The notes: generated from the sequence alone by a model not told the origin. Shown: positions 29,062 to 39,359, numbered from the stretch's first letter. The stretch is DNA of 64,000 nucleotides from Enterobacter genomosp. O (GCF_001022965.1 NZ_LECZ01000025.1:310001-374000), one strand, 5' to 3'. Numbers and translations are program-made.

Positions 29062-30078
29062 ATGCGAGTTCTGGTAACAGGTGGTAGCGGTTACATAGGT
29101 AGTCATACCTGCGTGCAGCTGCTGCAAAACGGCCATGATGTCATCATCCTTGATAACCTGTGCAACAGTAAGCGCAGCGTGCTGCCTGTGATTGAGCGTC
29201 TTGGCGGTAAACAGCCTACTTTCGTGGAAGGCGACATCCGCAACGAAGCGCTGATGACCGAGATCCTTCACGACCACGCCATTGAAGCGGTGATCCACTT
29301 CGCCGGCCTGAAAGCCGTCGGAGAATCCGTTGCGAAACCGCTCGAGTATTACGACAACAACGTCAACGGTACGCTGCGTCTCATCTCCGCCATGCGTGCG
29401 GCCAACGTAAAAAACTTCATCTTCAGCTCGTCCGCCACCGTCTACGGCGATCAGCCCAAAATTCCTTACGTTGAGAGCTTCCCTACCGGTACGCCGCAAA
29501 GCCCGTATGGCAAGAGCAAACTGATGGTGGAGCAGATCCTGGCCGACCTGCAAAAAGCACAGCCGGAGTGGAGCATCGCCCTGCTGCGCTACTTCAACCC
29601 GGTCGGCGCCCATCCGTCTGGCGATATGGGTGAAGACCCGCAGGGCATTCCAAATAACCTGATGCCGTATATCGCCCAGGTTGCCGTGGGCCGCCGCGAC
29701 TCGCTGGCGATTTTTGGTAACGACTACCCAACCGAAGACGGTACCGGCGTGCGTGATTACATCCACGTGATGGATCTGGCCGACGGCCACGTAGCGGCGA
29801 TGCAGCAGCTGGCCAACAAGCCGGGCGTGCATATTTACAACCTCGGTGCCGGGGTCGGCAGCAGCGTGCTGGATGTGGTTAACGCCTTCAGCAAAGCCTG
29901 CGGCAAGCCGGTGAACTACCACTTTGCTCCGCGCCGTGAAGGCGATCTCCCGGCGTACTGGGCCGATGCCTCCAAAGCCGATAAAGAGCTTAACTGGCGT
30001 GTCACCCGCACGCTTGATGAAATGGCACAGGATACCTGGCACTGGCAGTCGCGCCATCCGCAGGGTTATCCGGACTAA
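29062..30078 (+). CDS. galE: UDP-glucose 4-epimerase GalE
   Basis: GalE, 338 residues, an extended short-chain dehydrogenase. It interconverts UDP-galactose and UDP-glucose using bound NAD+. The Rossmann motif is GGSGYIGSH (7-15) and the catalytic pair is in YGKSK (about Tyr149/Lys153), with Ser in FSSSATVYG. ATG at 29062 follows GGAGC. First gene of galETKM; the second galactose repressor operator lies inside its first codons at 29081-29096. Confidence 0.98.
   Translation: MRVLVTGGSGYIGSHTCVQLLQNGHDVIILDNLCNSKRSVLPVIERLGGKQPTFVEGDIRNEALMTEILHDHAIEAVIHFAGLKAVGESVAKPLEYYDNNVNGTLRLISAMRAANVKNFIFSSSATVYGDQPKIPYVESFPTGTPQSPYGKSKLMVEQILADLQKAQPEWSIALLRYFNPVGAHPSGDMGEDPQGIPNNLMPYIAQVAVGRRDSLAIFGNDYPTEDGTGVRDYIHVMDLADGHVAAMQQLANKPGVHIYNLGAGVGSSVLDVVNAFSKACGKPVNYHFAPRREGDLPAYWADASKADKELNWRVTRTLDEMAQDTWHWQSRHPQGYPD
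29081..29096. promoter_or_regulatory. internal gal operator OI within galE
   Basis: GTGGTAGCGGTTACAT is identical to the E. coli internal operator. With OE, 113 bp upstream, it permits the GalR looping architecture. Confidence 0.88.
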
Positions 30079-30087
30079 GGATCCGTC

Positions 30088-31134
30088 ATGACTTCGTTTA
30101 ATCCCGTCGATCATCCGCATCGTCGTTTTAACCCGTTAAGCGGGCAATGGATTTTGGTTTCTCCGCATCGCGCCAAGCGCCCCTGGCAGGGGGCGCAGGA
30201 AACGCCTGCGAAACAAACGCTGCCGCAGCACGACCCGGACTGCTTCCTGTGTCCGGGCAATACGCGCGTGACGGGAGATAAAAACCCGGATTACAAAGGC
30301 ACCTTCGTTTTCACCAACGATTTCGCTGCCCTGATGACCGACACGCCGGACGCGCCGGAAAGCCACGACCCGCTGATGCGCTGCGAAAGCGCGCGCGGCA
30401 CCAGCCGCGTGATCTGCTTCTCGCCCGACCACAGCAAAACGCTGCCGGAGCTGAGCGTTGAGGCGCTGAAAGAGGTGGTGAGCACCTGGCAGATGCAAAC
30501 CGCAGAGCTGGGTCAGACTTACCCGTGGGTGCAGGTCTTTGAAAACAAAGGCGCGGCCATGGGCTGCTCCAACCCGCATCCGCACGGCCAGATTTGGGCG
30601 AACAGCTTCCTGCCCAACGAAGCCGAGCGTGAAGACCGTCTGCAAAAAGCGTATTACGCGGAAAACGGTTCCCCAATGCTGGTGGATTACACCCGCCGCG
30701 AGCTGGCCGACGGTAGCCGCACCGTGGTGGAAACCGAACACTGGCTGGCCGTCGTGCCTTACTGGGCAGCCTGGCCGTTTGAAACGCTGCTGCTGCCGAA
30801 AGCGCACGTACAGCGCATTACCGAACTCAGCGACGCGCAGCGCGACGACCTTGCTCTGGCGCTGAAAAAGCTGACCAGCCGTTATGACAACCTGTTCCAG
30901 TGCTCTTTCCCCTATTCAATGGGCTGGCACGGCGCACCGTTTAACGGGGAAGAGAATCAGCACTGGCAGCTGCACGCCCATTTCTATCCGCCGCTGCTGC
31001 GCTCTGCGACGGTGCGTAAATTTATGGTGGGCTATGAAATGCTGGCGGAAACCCAGCGTGACCTGACGGCGGAACAGGCGGCAGAACGTCTGCGCGCGGT
31101 TAGCGACGTTCACTATCGCGAATCAGGAGTCTAA
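30088..31134 (+). CDS. galT: galactose-1-phosphate uridylyltransferase GalT
   Basis: GalT, 348 residues, HIT superfamily. It exchanges UMP between UDP-glucose and galactose-1-phosphate. The active-site motif is [10 protein letters not shown], whose second His (about 166) is the covalent nucleophile. Zinc ligands are expected from the CFLC segment near residue 52 and downstream His residues. Nine bases separate it from galE. Same length as the E. coli enzyme. Confidence 0.98.
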   Translation: MTSFNPVDHPHRRFNPLSGQWILVSPHRAKRPWQGAQETPAKQTLPQHDPDCFLCPGNTRVTGDKNPDYKGTFVFTNDFAALMTDTPDAPESHDPLMRCESARGTSRVICFSPDHSKTLPELSVEALKEVVSTWQMQTAELGQTYPWVQVFENKGAAMGCSNPHPHGQIWANSFLPNEAEREDRLQKAYYAENGSPMLVDYTRRELADGSRTVVETEHWLAVVPYWAAWPFETLLLPKAHVQRITELSDAQRDDLALALKKLTSRYDNLFQCSFPYSMGWHGAPFNGEENQHWQLHAHFYPPLLRSATVRKFMVGYEMLAETQRDLTAEQAAERLRAVSDVHYRESGV

Positions 31135-31137
31135 AAA

Positions 31138-32286
31138 ATGAGTCTGAAAGATAAAACACAATCCCTGTTTGCTGAAAAATTTGGCTACCCTGCCACCCAC
31201 GTTATCCAGGCGCCTGGCCGCGTCAACCTGATTGGTGAACACACCGACTACAACGACGGCTTTGTTCTGCCGTGCGCTATTGATTACCAGACGGTCATCA
31301 GCTGCGCGAAGCGCGACGACCGTAAAGTCCGCGTGATTGCCGCGGATTACGGTGATGAGACGGACGAGTTTTCCCTCGATGCGCCGATCGTTACGCACGA
31401 CGGCCAGCAGTGGTCTAACTACGTGCGCGGCGTGGTGAAGCATCTGCAGAAGCGTAACAAGAACTTTGGCGGCGCGGATTTAGCGATCAGCGGCAACGTG
31501 CCGCAGGGTGCGGGCTTAAGCTCCTCTGCGTCTCTGGAAGTCGCCGTGGGCACCGTCTTCCAGCAGCTTTATCACCTGCCGCTGGACGGCGCGCAAATTG
31601 CGCTGAACGGCCAGGAAGCAGAAAACCAGTTCGTGGGCTGTAACTGCGGCATCATGGACCAGCTGATCTCCGCGCTGGGCAAAAAAGAGCACGCGCTGCT
31701 GATCGACTGCCGAACGCTTGGCACCAAAGCCGTTCCCCTGCCAAAAGGCGCGGCCGTGGTGATTATCAACAGCAACTTCAAACGCACGCTGGTCGGCAGC
31801 GAATACAACACGCGCCGCGAACAATGCGAAACGGGTGCTCGCTTCTTCCAGCAGCCTGCCCTGCGCGACGTGACGCTCAATGAATTCAATAAGGTGGCAC
31901 ACGAGCTGGATCCGGTCGTTGCCAAACGCGTTCGCCACGTACTGACAGAGAACGCCCGTACCGTTGAAGCCGCCTCCGCACTGGCGAAAGGTGACCTGAA
32001 GCGTATGGGTGAACTGATGGCGGAATCTCATGCCTCCATGCGCGACGATTTTGAAATCACCGTGCCGCAAATCGACACGCTGGTTGAGATCGTAAAAGCA
32101 GCGATCGGCGATAAAGGCGGCGTGCGCATGACCGGCGGCGGCTTCGGGGGCTGCATCGTTGCCCTGGTGCCGGAAGAACTTGTACCTGCCGTCCAGCAGG
32201 CGGTAGAAAAACAGTACGAAGCGAAAACGGGAATTAAAGAAACCTTCTACGTGTGTAAAGCATCACAAGGAGCCGGACAGTGCTAA
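31138..32286 (+). CDS. galK: galactokinase GalK
   Basis: GalK, 382 residues, GHMP kinase family. It phosphorylates galactose at C1. The galactokinase signature [17 protein letters not shown] is near residues 28-44, the ATP-binding GHMP motif is [11 protein letters not shown] near 122, and the C-terminal motif is TGGGFGGC. The end overlaps galM by seven bases. Third gene of the gal operon. Confidence 0.98.
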   Translation: MSLKDKTQSLFAEKFGYPATHVIQAPGRVNLIGEHTDYNDGFVLPCAIDYQTVISCAKRDDRKVRVIAADYGDETDEFSLDAPIVTHDGQQWSNYVRGVVKHLQKRNKNFGGADLAISGNVPQGAGLSSSASLEVAVGTVFQQLYHLPLDGAQIALNGQEAENQFVGCNCGIMDQLISALGKKEHALLIDCRTLGTKAVPLPKGAAVVIINSNFKRTLVGSEYNTRREQCETGARFFQQPALRDVTLNEFNKVAHELDPVVAKRVRHVLTENARTVEAASALAKGDLKRMGELMAESHASMRDDFEITVPQIDTLVEIVKAAIGDKGGVRMTGGGFGGCIVALVPEELVPAVQQAVEKQYEAKTGIKETFYVCKASQGAGQC

Positions 32287-33320
32287 ACGAAACACCTACC
32301 CTCGCACCGGATGGTCTGCCGTATCGCCTGTTAACCCTGCGCAACAGCGCGGGGATGGTGGTTACGCTGATGGACTGGGGAGCCACGCTGCTTTCCGCCC
32401 GCGTTCCTATGCCGGATGGCAGCGTTCGCGAAACCCTTCTCGGCTGCGCTTCGCCTGAGCAATATATCAATCAGTCCGCCTATCTGGGCGCGTCCGTAGG
32501 CCGCTATGCTAACCGCATCGCGAAAAGCCGCTTTGAGCTCGACGGCGTGCATTACGCCCTGCTCCCAAGCCAGGGTGAGAACCAGCTGCACGGCGGCCCG
32601 GAAGGCTTTGATAAACGCCGCTGGAAAATTGTCCGCCAAAACGACGGCGAAGCGCTGTTTTCACTGGATTCGCTTGATGGCGATCAGGGCTTCCCGGGAA
32701 ACCTGAACGCCTCCGCACGCTTTACGCTGACCGACGACAACCGTATCGCCATTGAATACCGTGCGACGGTCGACAAGCCGTGTCCGGTTAATCTGACCAA
32801 TCACGCCTACTTCAATCTGGACGGTAACCAGTGCGACGTGCGTAACCACAAGCTGCAAATCCTTGCGGATGACTATTTGCCGGTTGACGAGATGGGCATT
32901 CCGTATCAGGGCCTGAAATCCGTGAGCGGCACCAGCTTTGACTTCCGCAGCGCGAAAACCATCGTCCAGGATTTCCTGAGCGATGACGATCAGCGCAAGG
33001 TGAAAGGTTACGACCACGCTTTCCTGCTGCAGGCAAAAGGCGATGTGAAACAGCCTGCCGCACAGGTCTGGTCTGCGGATGAGAAGCTGCAGATGACGGT
33101 ATATACCACCGCCCCTGCCCTGCAGTTCTACTCAGGCAACTACCTTGGCGGCACGACGGCGCGCGAACACGATGAATACAGCGACTGGCAAGGCCTGGCG
33201 CTGGAGAGCGAGTTCCTGCCGGACAGCCCGAACCATCAAGAATGGCCGCAGCCAGACTGCGTGCTGCGCCCGGGTGAAGAGTACGTTAGCGTGACGGAAT
33301 ACCATTTTATTCCGCATTGA
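32280..33320 (+). CDS. galM: galactose mutarotase (aldose 1-epimerase) GalM
   Basis: GalM, 346 residues. It interconverts alpha- and beta-galactose anomers ahead of GalK. The catalytic residues lie in [13 protein letters not shown] (His about 104), [10 protein letters not shown] (His about 175) and [11 protein letters not shown] (Glu near 309). The start codon is GTG at 32280, inside the galK end and overlapping its TAA, which points to translational coupling. Terminator follows within 10 bp. Confidence 0.97.
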   Translation: MLNETPTLAPDGLPYRLLTLRNSAGMVVTLMDWGATLLSARVPMPDGSVRETLLGCASPEQYINQSAYLGASVGRYANRIAKSRFELDGVHYALLPSQGENQLHGGPEGFDKRRWKIVRQNDGEALFSLDSLDGDQGFPGNLNASARFTLTDDNRIAIEYRATVDKPCPVNLTNHAYFNLDGNQCDVRNHKLQILADDYLPVDEMGIPYQGLKSVSGTSFDFRSAKTIVQDFLSDDDQRKVKGYDHAFLLQAKGDVKQPAAQVWSADEKLQMTVYTTAPALQFYSGNYLGGTTAREHDEYSDWQGLALESEFLPDSPNHQEWPQPDCVLRPGEEYVSVTEYHFIPH

Positions 33321-33325
33321 TTTTC

Positions 33326-33351
33326 AGCCCTCCCATCGGAGGGCTTTTTTC
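33326..33351 (+). terminator. rho-independent terminator of galETKM
   Basis: AGCCCTCC and GGAGGGCT pair around CATC and are followed by a T run. Confidence 0.92.
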
Positions 33352-33480
33352 TGCCCGCTTTGCTGAAAATAGCGCCGATCGCAGACAAAATCATAACCCT
33401 GGATTCACAAGCATCTTACACTCAGAGACTATTTTCGCTATGGTTAGGGTTAAGCGTTGCTGGTGGCACAGCCATGGCAA

Positions 33481-33499
33481 TATAATGAGAATTGTTATC
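33481..33499. promoter_or_regulatory. Fur box upstream of gpmA
   Basis: TATAATGAGAATTGTTATC matches the 19-bp Fur consensus at 15 positions. gpmA is reported as Fur-regulated in E. coli. The box lies 28 bp before the start codon. Confidence 0.75.
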
Positions 33500-33526
33500 A
33501 TTCTAAAAATGCTTGAGGAGTAAGAG

Positions 33527-34279
33527 ATGGCTATTACTAAGCTGGTTCTGGTGCGTCACGGCGAAAGCCAGTGGAACAACGAAAACCGCTTTACCGGTTG
33601 GTACGACGTTGATCTGTCCGAGAAAGGCGTAAGCGAAGCAAAAGCAGCAGGTAAACTGCTGAAGGAAGAAGGCTTCAGCTTTGATTTTGCTTACACCTCT
33701 GTGCTGAAACGTGCCATCCACACCCTGTGGAACGTTCTCGACGAACTGGATCAGGCCTGGCTGCCGGTTGAGAAATCCTGGAAACTGAACGAGCGTCACT
33801 ACGGTGCGCTGCAGGGTCTGAACAAAGCAGAAACCGCCGAGAAATACGGTGACGAGCAGGTTAAACAATGGCGCCGCGGTTTCGCAATTACGCCACCGGA
33901 GCTGACCAAAGATGACGAGCGTTACCCGGGCCACGATCCACGCTACGCGAAACTGACCGACGCTGAGCTGCCAACCACCGAGAGCCTGGCGCTGACCATC
34001 GACCGCGTTGTGCCTTACTGGAACGAAACCATTCTGCCACGCCTGAAAAGCGGTGAGCGCGTGATCATCGCTGCTCACGGTAACTCCCTGCGTGCGCTGG
34101 TGAAATACCTGGACAACATGGGTGAAGACGAGATCCTCGAACTGAACATCCCAACTGGCGTACCGCTGGTGTATGAGTTCGACGAAAACTTCAAGCCAAT
34201 CAAACATTACTATCTGGGTAACGCGGAAGAAATCGCGGCGAAAGCAGCGGCTGTCGCGAACCAGGGTAAAGCGAAGTAA
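33527..34279 (+). CDS. gpmA: 2,3-bisphosphoglycerate-dependent phosphoglycerate mutase GpmA
   Basis: GpmA, 250 residues. It interconverts 3- and 2-phosphoglycerate in glycolysis and gluconeogenesis. The phosphohistidine is His11 in [10 protein letters not shown], and the second catalytic His lies in [11 protein letters not shown] near residue 184. GAGGAG precedes the ATG. It is monocistronic, between a Fur box and a strong terminator shared with convergent aroG. Confidence 0.98.
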   Translation: MAITKLVLVRHGESQWNNENRFTGWYDVDLSEKGVSEAKAAGKLLKEEGFSFDFAYTSVLKRAIHTLWNVLDELDQAWLPVEKSWKLNERHYGALQGLNKAETAEKYGDEQVKQWRRGFAITPPELTKDDERYPGHDPRYAKLTDAELPTTESLALTIDRVVPYWNETILPRLKSGERVIIAAHGNSLRALVKYLDNMGEDEILELNIPTGVPLVYEFDENFKPIKHYYLGNAEEIAAKAAAVANQGKAK

Positions 34280-34295
34280 TTTTCGCAGGATATAA

Positions 34296-34324
34296 AAAAA
34301 GCGCGGAGCCTTCCGCGCTTTTTT
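34296..34324. terminator. bidirectional terminator between gpmA and aroG
   Basis: GCGCGGA and TCCGCGC pair around GCCT, flanked by an A run on the left and a T run on the right. Confidence 0.92.
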
Positions 34325-34339
34325 ATTTCTGCATTCGCA

Positions 34340-35392
34340 TTAACCGCGACGCGCTTTTACCGCATTCGCCAGCTGACGCAGGATCGTGTCGGTATCTTCC
34401 CAGCCGATACAGGCATCGGTGACGCTCTTACCGTAGACCAGCGGTTCACTGCCTTCCAGGTTCTGGTTACCTTCAACCAGATGGCTTTCGATCATCACGC
34501 CAATCACCGCCTTCTCACCGCCGGCAATCTGCTGACAAACGTCTGCACCCACTTCCATCTGCTTTTTGAACTGCTTGCTGGAGTTGGCATGGCTGAAATC
34601 GATCATGACCTGCGTTGGCAGCCCGGCTTTTTCCAGCCCGACCTTCACTTCTGCGACATGTTTTGCACTGTAGTTTGGCTCTTTGCCGCCGCGCAAAATG
34701 ATATGGCAGTCGCCGTTGCCGCTGGTGTTAACGATGGCGGAGTGACCCCATTTGGTCACCGACAGGAAGCAGTGCGGTGCGCCAGCGGCATTGATGGCAT
34801 CAATAGCCACCTTCATCGTGCCATCCGTGCCGTTTTTAAAACCAACCGGGCAAGAGAGGCCGGAAGCCAGCTCGCGGTGAACCTGAGATTCAGTGGTACG
34901 GGCACCAATTGCGCCCCAGCTCATCAGATCCGCCAGGTATTGTGGCGTGATCATATCCAGAAACTCACCGGCCGCGGGCAGGCCGCTGTCATTGATCTCC
35001 AGCAGTAGCTTGCGCGCGATGCGCAGACCGTCGTTGATCTGGAAGCTGTTATCCATATGCGGATCGTTAATCAGCCCTTTCCAGCCCACGGTGGTACGCG
35101 GTTTTTCAAAGTACACGCGCATCACGATTTCCAGCTCGCCTTTCAGCTCTTCACGCAGGGTGAGCAGACGGGCGGCGTACTCTTTCGCGGCTGCCGGGTC
35201 GTGGATAGAGCACGGCCCAATGACCACCAGAAGACGATCGTCATTACCTTTCAGGATCTTATGGATCGCTTTACGAGCATGAGAAACCGTGTTTGCGGCA
35301 TTTTCAGTGGCGGGGAATTTCTCAAGGAGTGCTACAGGAGGTAATAACTCATTGATCTCTTTAATGCGTAAATCGTCGTTCTGATAATTCAT
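34340..35392 (-). CDS. aroG: 3-deoxy-7-phosphoheptulonate synthase AroG (Phe-sensitive DAHP synthase)
   Basis: AroG, 350 residues, class I DAHP synthase. It condenses phosphoenolpyruvate and erythrose 4-phosphate at the entry of aromatic amino acid synthesis. Conserved segments include VVIGPCSIHDP (Cys about 61), YFEKPRTTVGWKG, GARTTESQVHRE and IDFSHANSSKQF. Similarity along the whole length is to E. coli AroG rather than AroF or AroH, and a TyrR box upstream supports this. Feedback inhibition by phenylalanine is inferred from orthology. Confidence 0.96.
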   Translation of the reverse strand: MNYQNDDLRIKEINELLPPVALLEKFPATENAANTVSHARKAIHKILKGNDDRLLVVIGPCSIHDPAAAKEYAARLLTLREELKGELEIVMRVYFEKPRTTVGWKGLINDPHMDNSFQINDGLRIARKLLLEINDSGLPAAGEFLDMITPQYLADLMSWGAIGARTTESQVHRELASGLSCPVGFKNGTDGTMKVAIDAINAAGAPHCFLSVTKWGHSAIVNTSGNGDCHIILRGGKEPNYSAKHVAEVKVGLEKAGLPTQVMIDFSHANSSKQFKKQMEVGADVCQQIAGGEKAVIGVMIESHLVEGNQNLEGSEPLVYGKSVTDACIGWEDTDTILRQLANAVKARRG

Positions 35393-35696
35393 TTTCTTTC
35401 CAGCTCTGCCATATCTTTAGTAATGAAAGCAATCCTTTCAATCTATCTTGTCGACCAGGAAGTGTAAACACGGTTTTACACTTCACGCAGATAATTCCTG
35501 GAATTCGCCTAAAAATCGCCACAAAATAGCGAAAAACGAGATCTAACCTAAGCTTTTTAACTGTAACAACCATTTTTACACGCTTAAACGCGATTCCCTA
35601 CTGACGTAAGTCGGTAAGGCGGGATCTTTCGCCTCTGAAAAAGATGCACTGTTGGAGAATGTTATCCAGCGTAACGACAAGAACAGGAGCACCATG
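35393..35696. other. 304-bp divergent intergenic region aroG/ybgS
   Basis: It holds the TyrR box at 35463-35480 on the aroG side. On the ybgS side it is A/T-rich and ends in an AGGAG ribosome binding site at 35685. No further coding region or clear operator was recognised. Confidence 0.5.
35463..35480. promoter_or_regulatory. TyrR box of aroG
   Basis: TGTAAACACGGTTTTACA is an exact match to TGTAAA-N6-TTTACA, a strong TyrR box. TyrR represses aroG in E. coli. Confidence 0.88.
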
Positions 35697-36074
35697 ATGA
35701 AAATGACAAAACTGGCAACCCTCTTCCTGACTGCCACACTCACCCTGGCAAGCGGCAGCGTCCTTGCGGCGGAAACGAGCTCATCGGGTAACGGCGATGC
35801 TAACGCGGCCGCGTCAGCAGGCCAGGTGGCCCCTGATGCCAAACAGAATGTCGCCCCGAACAATGTCGATAATAGCCAAATTAATACCGGGAACACGAAC
35901 ACCGGCGGCACGATGCTGCACCCTAATGGTACCGACTCCGGCACCATGAATCATGACAATATGAGCAAGGATGAGGTTCACAAAAACACGATGTGTAAAG
36001 ACGGCCGTTGCCCGGATGCGAATGACAAAGTGGGCGATGATGCCAATACCAAAACCGATGGCACCACCCAATAA
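35697..36074 (+). CDS. ybgS: YbgS-like periplasmic protein
   Basis: 125 residues; E. coli YbgS has 126. A signal peptide ([20 protein letters not shown]) is followed by a low-complexity region rich in Asn, Asp, Gly and Thr, with MHNDNMS-like and [12 protein letters not shown] segments. The two Cys residues in the latter may form a disulfide. I preferred the ATG at 35697 because it is seven bases from AGGAG, though the ATG at 35694 is possible. Function unknown; homologues are annotated as homeobox-like or stress-related without evidence. Confidence 0.88.
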   Translation: MKMTKLATLFLTATLTLASGSVLAAETSSSGNGDANAAASAGQVAPDAKQNVAPNNVDNSQINTGNTNTGGTMLHPNGTDSGTMNHDNMSKDEVHKNTMCKDGRCPDANDKVGDDANTKTDGTTQ

Positions 36075-36093
36075 TCCGTTGCGATCGGAAGAA

Positions 36094-36123
36094 AAAGGAG
36101 AGCTCAGGCTCTCCTTTCTTTTT
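36094..36123 (+). terminator. rho-independent terminator of ybgS
   Basis: AAAGGAGAGC and GCTCTCCTTT pair around TCAG and are followed by CTTTTT. Confidence 0.9.
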
Positions 36124-36179
36124 GGAGCAACCCATTAAAAACGCTACACTAAAAACAATAATAAATCAGGAAAGCAGAC

Positions 36180-37118
36180 ATGGCGCACACCCATTCACAC
36201 TCACATACCCCGGGCAACGACAACGCTAAACGACTAATGCTGGCCTTTGGCGTCACGGCAACGTTTATGGTTATCGAAGTCATTGGCGGGCTGGTTTCCG
36301 GCTCTCTGGCGCTTCTGGCTGATGCCGGACATATGCTGACCGATGCAGCCGCGCTGCTCTTCGCCCTGCTGGCCGTGCAGTTTGCTCGTCGTCCTCCAAA
36401 TGCGCGCCATACCTTCGGCTGGCTGAGGTTGACCACCCTTGCCGCGTTTGTTAACGCCATTGCGCTGGTGGTCATTACCGTTCTTATCGTCTGGGAGGCC
36501 GTACAGCGCTTCAGGCACCCTCAGCCCATCGCCGGGACGACAATGATGGTGATTGCCGTGGCAGGGCTGGTGGCGAATATTCTGGCATTCTGGATTCTGC
36601 ACCGCGGCAGCGGGGAGAAGAACCTCAACGTGCGGGCAGCAGCCCTGCACGTGCTGGGCGATTTGCTCGGTTCAGTCGGGGCGATCGTGGCCGCGCTGGT
36701 GATCCTTTATACCGGCTGGACGCCTGTCGATCCGATTCTCTCCGTGCTGGTATCGTGTCTGGTCTTGCGCAGCGCCTGGCGGCTGCTGAAGGAGAGCGTC
36801 AATGAACTGCTTGAAGGGGCACCGGCCTCCATGGATATCGACGAGCTGAAGCGCAACCTGCGCCGCTCTGTCCCGGAAGTCCGCAACGTTCATCATGTTC
36901 ACGTCTGGCTGGTGGGGGAGAAGCCGGTCATGACGCTGCACGTCCAGGTCATTCCGCCGCACGACCACGATGCGCTGCTTGAACGCATCCAGCACTTCCT
37001 TGAACATCACTACGAAATTGGCCACGCCACCATCCAGATGGAGTATCAGCCCTGTAACGGGCCGGACTGCCACCTTAACGAGGCGCAGTCCGGCCATTCA
37101 CATCATCATCACCACTAG
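36180..37118 (+). CDS. zitB: zinc/cation efflux transporter ZitB (CDF family)
   Basis: 312 residues, cation diffusion facilitator family. It exports Zn2+ from the cytoplasm in exchange for protons. His-rich tails are at both ends (HTHSHSHTP and SGHSHHHHH). The transport site is in [12 protein letters not shown] (transmembrane helix 2) and in [11 protein letters not shown] (helix 5), and a C-terminal cytoplasmic domain includes NVHHVHVW. About six hydrophobic helices. The last four bases overlap convergent pnuC. Confidence 0.95.
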   Translation: MAHTHSHSHTPGNDNAKRLMLAFGVTATFMVIEVIGGLVSGSLALLADAGHMLTDAAALLFALLAVQFARRPPNARHTFGWLRLTTLAAFVNAIALVVITVLIVWEAVQRFRHPQPIAGTTMMVIAVAGLVANILAFWILHRGSGEKNLNVRAAALHVLGDLLGSVGAIVAALVILYTGWTPVDPILSVLVSCLVLRSAWRLLKESVNELLEGAPASMDIDELKRNLRRSVPEVRNVHHVHVWLVGEKPVMTLHVQVIPPHDHDALLERIQHFLEHHYEIGHATIQMEYQPCNGPDCHLNEAQSGHSHHHHH

Positions 37119-37834
37119 CTGGAAAGCGCGTGAGAGCCACGCTCACGCGCGCTGTTAATCCACATTCGGCTACCGTTCAGCGCGATAAAGGTCAGAAGCA
37201 GATATTCCAGCGACATGGCATAGACGCCCTGTAGCGCAAAAATCACCACGCTGATGACGTTAATGATGACCCACAGCAGCCAGTTCTCAACGTATTTGCG
37301 GGTCATCAGGATCATCGCCGCAATCGACAGTACCATCATGCAGGAATCCCAGAACGGGAAGGCATCCGGCTGGAGCTCCGGCATCGTCACATTCAGGCCG
37401 ATACCGGACATGACCGAAACGGCAACGCGGGTCAGGAACGCAAACACCGGGTTGATATAGACGGTCATTAAACCAATGGCCACCACGCAGGCGACAAGCC
37501 AGGCGATGGCTTTTGGCAACGGCAGCCAGCGGATTTGAAGCTCGGCCTCCTGCTGGCTGTTCTGACGCGACCACGCGTACCAGCCGTAAATATTGGCGGC
37601 GAAGAAGAACAGCTGCAAAAGCAGACTGGCGTAGAGCTGGATCTGGAAGAAGATAATCGCAAACAGCGTGACGTTAACGAGCCCGAACGCGTAATTGCTG
37701 ATCTTCTCCAGGCTGGCGAGCCAGATACACAGTAATCCCGCCAGCGTGCCAACGGCCTCAATCCATGACAGGTCATAGCCACCTGCACCAATCGGTATAT
37801 GAACCAGAATGTTCTGTGTGCTAAAAAAATCCAT
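37115..37834 (-). CDS. pnuC: nicotinamide riboside transporter PnuC
   Basis: 239 residues, seven or so hydrophobic segments, PnuC family. It imports nicotinamide riboside for NAD salvage in the inner membrane. Conserved elements include NIYGWYAW near residue 85 and [22 protein letters not shown] toward the C-terminus. ATG at 37834 gives [10 protein letters not shown], like E. coli. It follows nadA by 22 bp and probably shares its NadR-controlled promoter. The stop codon interlocks with the zitB stop. Confidence 0.95.
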   Translation of the reverse strand: MDFFSTQNILVHIPIGAGGYDLSWIEAVGTLAGLLCIWLASLEKISNYAFGLVNVTLFAIIFFQIQLYASLLLQLFFFAANIYGWYAWSRQNSQQEAELQIRWLPLPKAIAWLVACVVAIGLMTVYINPVFAFLTRVAVSVMSGIGLNVTMPELQPDAFPFWDSCMMVLSIAAMILMTRKYVENWLLWVIINVISVVIFALQGVYAMSLEYLLLTFIALNGSRMWINSARERGSHALSS

Positions 37835-37856
37835 CTTTTCCCCTGGGCGTATTGAA

Positions 37857-38900
37857 TTAAGTACGTAGTGTAGCCGCAAAATCCAGCATGCGGTTAAGCG
37901 GAATTAACGCACCTTCGCGCAGAGCAGCGTCCACATGAATTTCATGCGCTGCACCGCCGCTCTCAAGCCCTTCGGCAATGGCCTTCAGGCCGTTCATTGC
38001 CATCCACGGGCAGTGCGCACAGCTGCGACACGTTGCGCCCTCGCCTGCCGTTGGCGCTTCGAGGAGCTCTTTCTCCGGCACCGCCTGCTGCATCTTGTAG
38101 AAGATACCGCGATCGGTCGCCACGATAAGCTGCCTGTTAGGCAGCGTTCTGGCAGCGTTAATAAGCTGGCTGGTTGAACCCACGGCATCCGCCATATCGA
38201 CAATCGACTGCGGTGATTCAGGGTGAACAAGAATGGCGGCCTCAGGATAAAGTGCCTTCATGCGGGCCAGCGCCTGAGTTTTGAATTCGTCGTGCACAAT
38301 GCAGGCGCCCTGCCAGCAGAGAACGTCAGCCCCCGTCTGCTTCTGGACATAATTTCCGAGATGGCGGTCAGGCGCCCAGATAATTTTCTCCCCCATACTG
38401 TCCAGGTGTTCAATCAATTCAACGGCGATGCTTGACGTGACCACCCAGTCTGCCCGCGCTTTTACCGCAGCGGAGGTATTGGCGTAAACCACCACGGTCC
38501 GGTCAGGATGGGCATCGCAGAAAGCGGTGAATTCGTCAATCGGGCAGCCGAGATCCAGTGAACACTCTGCGTTAAGCGTTGGCATCAGAATGGTTTTTTC
38601 TGGACTGAGGATCTTTGCCGTTTCGCCCATAAAACGCACGCCTGCGACCAGTAGCGTGGAAGCCGGATGTCTTGCACCGAAGCGCGCCATCTCCAGTGAG
38701 TCAGAAATACAGCCGCCTGTCTCTTCCGCCAGCTGCTGAATTTCCGGATCGGTATAGTAATGGGCCACCATCACCGCATCTCGCTCTTTAAGAAGACGCT
38801 TGATCTTCTCGCGGTAGAATTGCTTTTCATCCTGGCTCAGCGGGACAGGTTTTGGCGGAAACGGATAGATTGCGGCTTCAGGATCAAACATCACGCTCAT
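37857..38900 (-). CDS. nadA: quinolinate synthase NadA
   Basis: NadA, 347 residues. It condenses iminoaspartate with dihydroxyacetone phosphate to give quinolinate for NAD synthesis, using a [4Fe-4S] cluster. The three cluster cysteines are expected at AECSLDLG (about 113), CWQGACIVH (about 200) and the RSCAHCPWM region (about 294-297). Conserved [12 protein letters not shown] lies near residue 44. First gene of nadA-pnuC, preceded by a NadR box. Confidence 0.97.
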   Translation of the reverse strand: MSVMFDPEAAIYPFPPKPVPLSQDEKQFYREKIKRLLKERDAVMVAHYYTDPEIQQLAEETGGCISDSLEMARFGARHPASTLLVAGVRFMGETAKILSPEKTILMPTLNAECSLDLGCPIDEFTAFCDAHPDRTVVVYANTSAAVKARADWVVTSSIAVELIEHLDSMGEKIIWAPDRHLGNYVQKQTGADVLCWQGACIVHDEFKTQALARMKALYPEAAILVHPESPQSIVDMADAVGSTSQLINAARTLPNRQLIVATDRGIFYKMQQAVPEKELLEAPTAGEGATCRSCAHCPWMAMNGLKAIAEGLESGGAAHEIHVDAALREGALIPLNRMLDFAATLRT

Positions 38901-38973
38901 TATGGCTTCTCGTTTTACTGGCTTAACAATATTGCCTTTCTTTTGCCTGACATAGCAAAACGCACGGCAATTG

Positions 38974-38991
38974 TGTTTTGTATACTAAACA
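38974..38991. promoter_or_regulatory. NadR operator of nadA-pnuC
   Basis: TGTTTTGTATACTAAACA fits the NadR palindrome TGTTTA-N6-TAAACA with one mismatch. It lies in the nadA promoter region, as in E. coli, and implies repression when NAD is plentiful. Confidence 0.8.
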
Positions 38992-39041
38992 AGATAGCGA
39001 ATTTGAGAAGAAAAGTCACCGGGTATAGGTACACATAGCAT

Positions 39042-39077
39042 TTGTCGGGTGGCGGCTTCGCCTTACCCGACCTACAA
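39042..39077. repeat. REP-like palindrome downstream of tRNA-Lys genes
   Basis: GTCGGGT and ACCCGAC are the arms of a hairpin with an inner GCGGCTTCGCC segment. It has the form of an enterobacterial REP unit. Confidence 0.75.
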
Positions 39078-39103
39078 GAGAGGATTCTGAAACTTCAGAT
39101 AGC

Positions 39104-39128
39104 AAAAAGGCGCCTTTAGGGCGCCTTT
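39104..39128 (-). terminator. rho-independent terminator of the tRNA-Lys transcript
   Basis: On the minus strand GGCGCC arms pair around CTAAA and end in a T run. It lies 7 bp after the last tRNA. Confidence 0.85.
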
Positions 39129-39134
39129 CTACAC

Positions 39135-39210
39135 TGGTGGGTCGTGCAGGATTCGAACCTGCGACCAATTGATTAAAAGTCAACTGCTCTACCAACTGAG
39201 CTAACGACCC
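39135..39210 (-). tRNA. tRNA-Lys (anticodon TTT), copy 2
   Basis: 76 nt on the minus strand including the encoded CCA end. It reads GGGTCGTTAGCTCAG at the 5' end, has CTTTTAA in the anticodon loop and GGTTCGAATCC in the T arm. The acceptor stem GGGTCGT pairs with ACGACCC. It is identical to the other copy, 23 bp upstream. Confidence 0.98.
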
Positions 39211-39233
39211 CTTGCGGGATTTTTTCTTCGAAG

Positions 39234-39309
39234 TGGTGGGTCGTGCAGGATTCGAACCTGCGACCAATTGATTAAAAGTCAACTGCTCTACCAACTGAGC
39301 TAACGACCC
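39234..39309 (-). tRNA. tRNA-Lys (anticodon TTT), copy 1
   Basis: 76 nt, identical to the neighbouring copy, with encoded CCA. It is the promoter-proximal member of a two-gene tRNA unit. In E. coli the same site carries seven genes for Lys and Val tRNAs; no tRNA-Val is present here. Confidence 0.98.
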
Positions 39310-39359
39310 ACTTTTACGCTGTTTTCACGTTGTTTGATATCCCGTGGCAACGGCGGCAT

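Noticed and set aside
35562..35580. Second TyrR-like site near aroG/ybgS (TGTAAC then TTTTACA)
   Set aside because: The conserved G and C are one base out of the required spacing, and it lies nearer ybgS than aroG.
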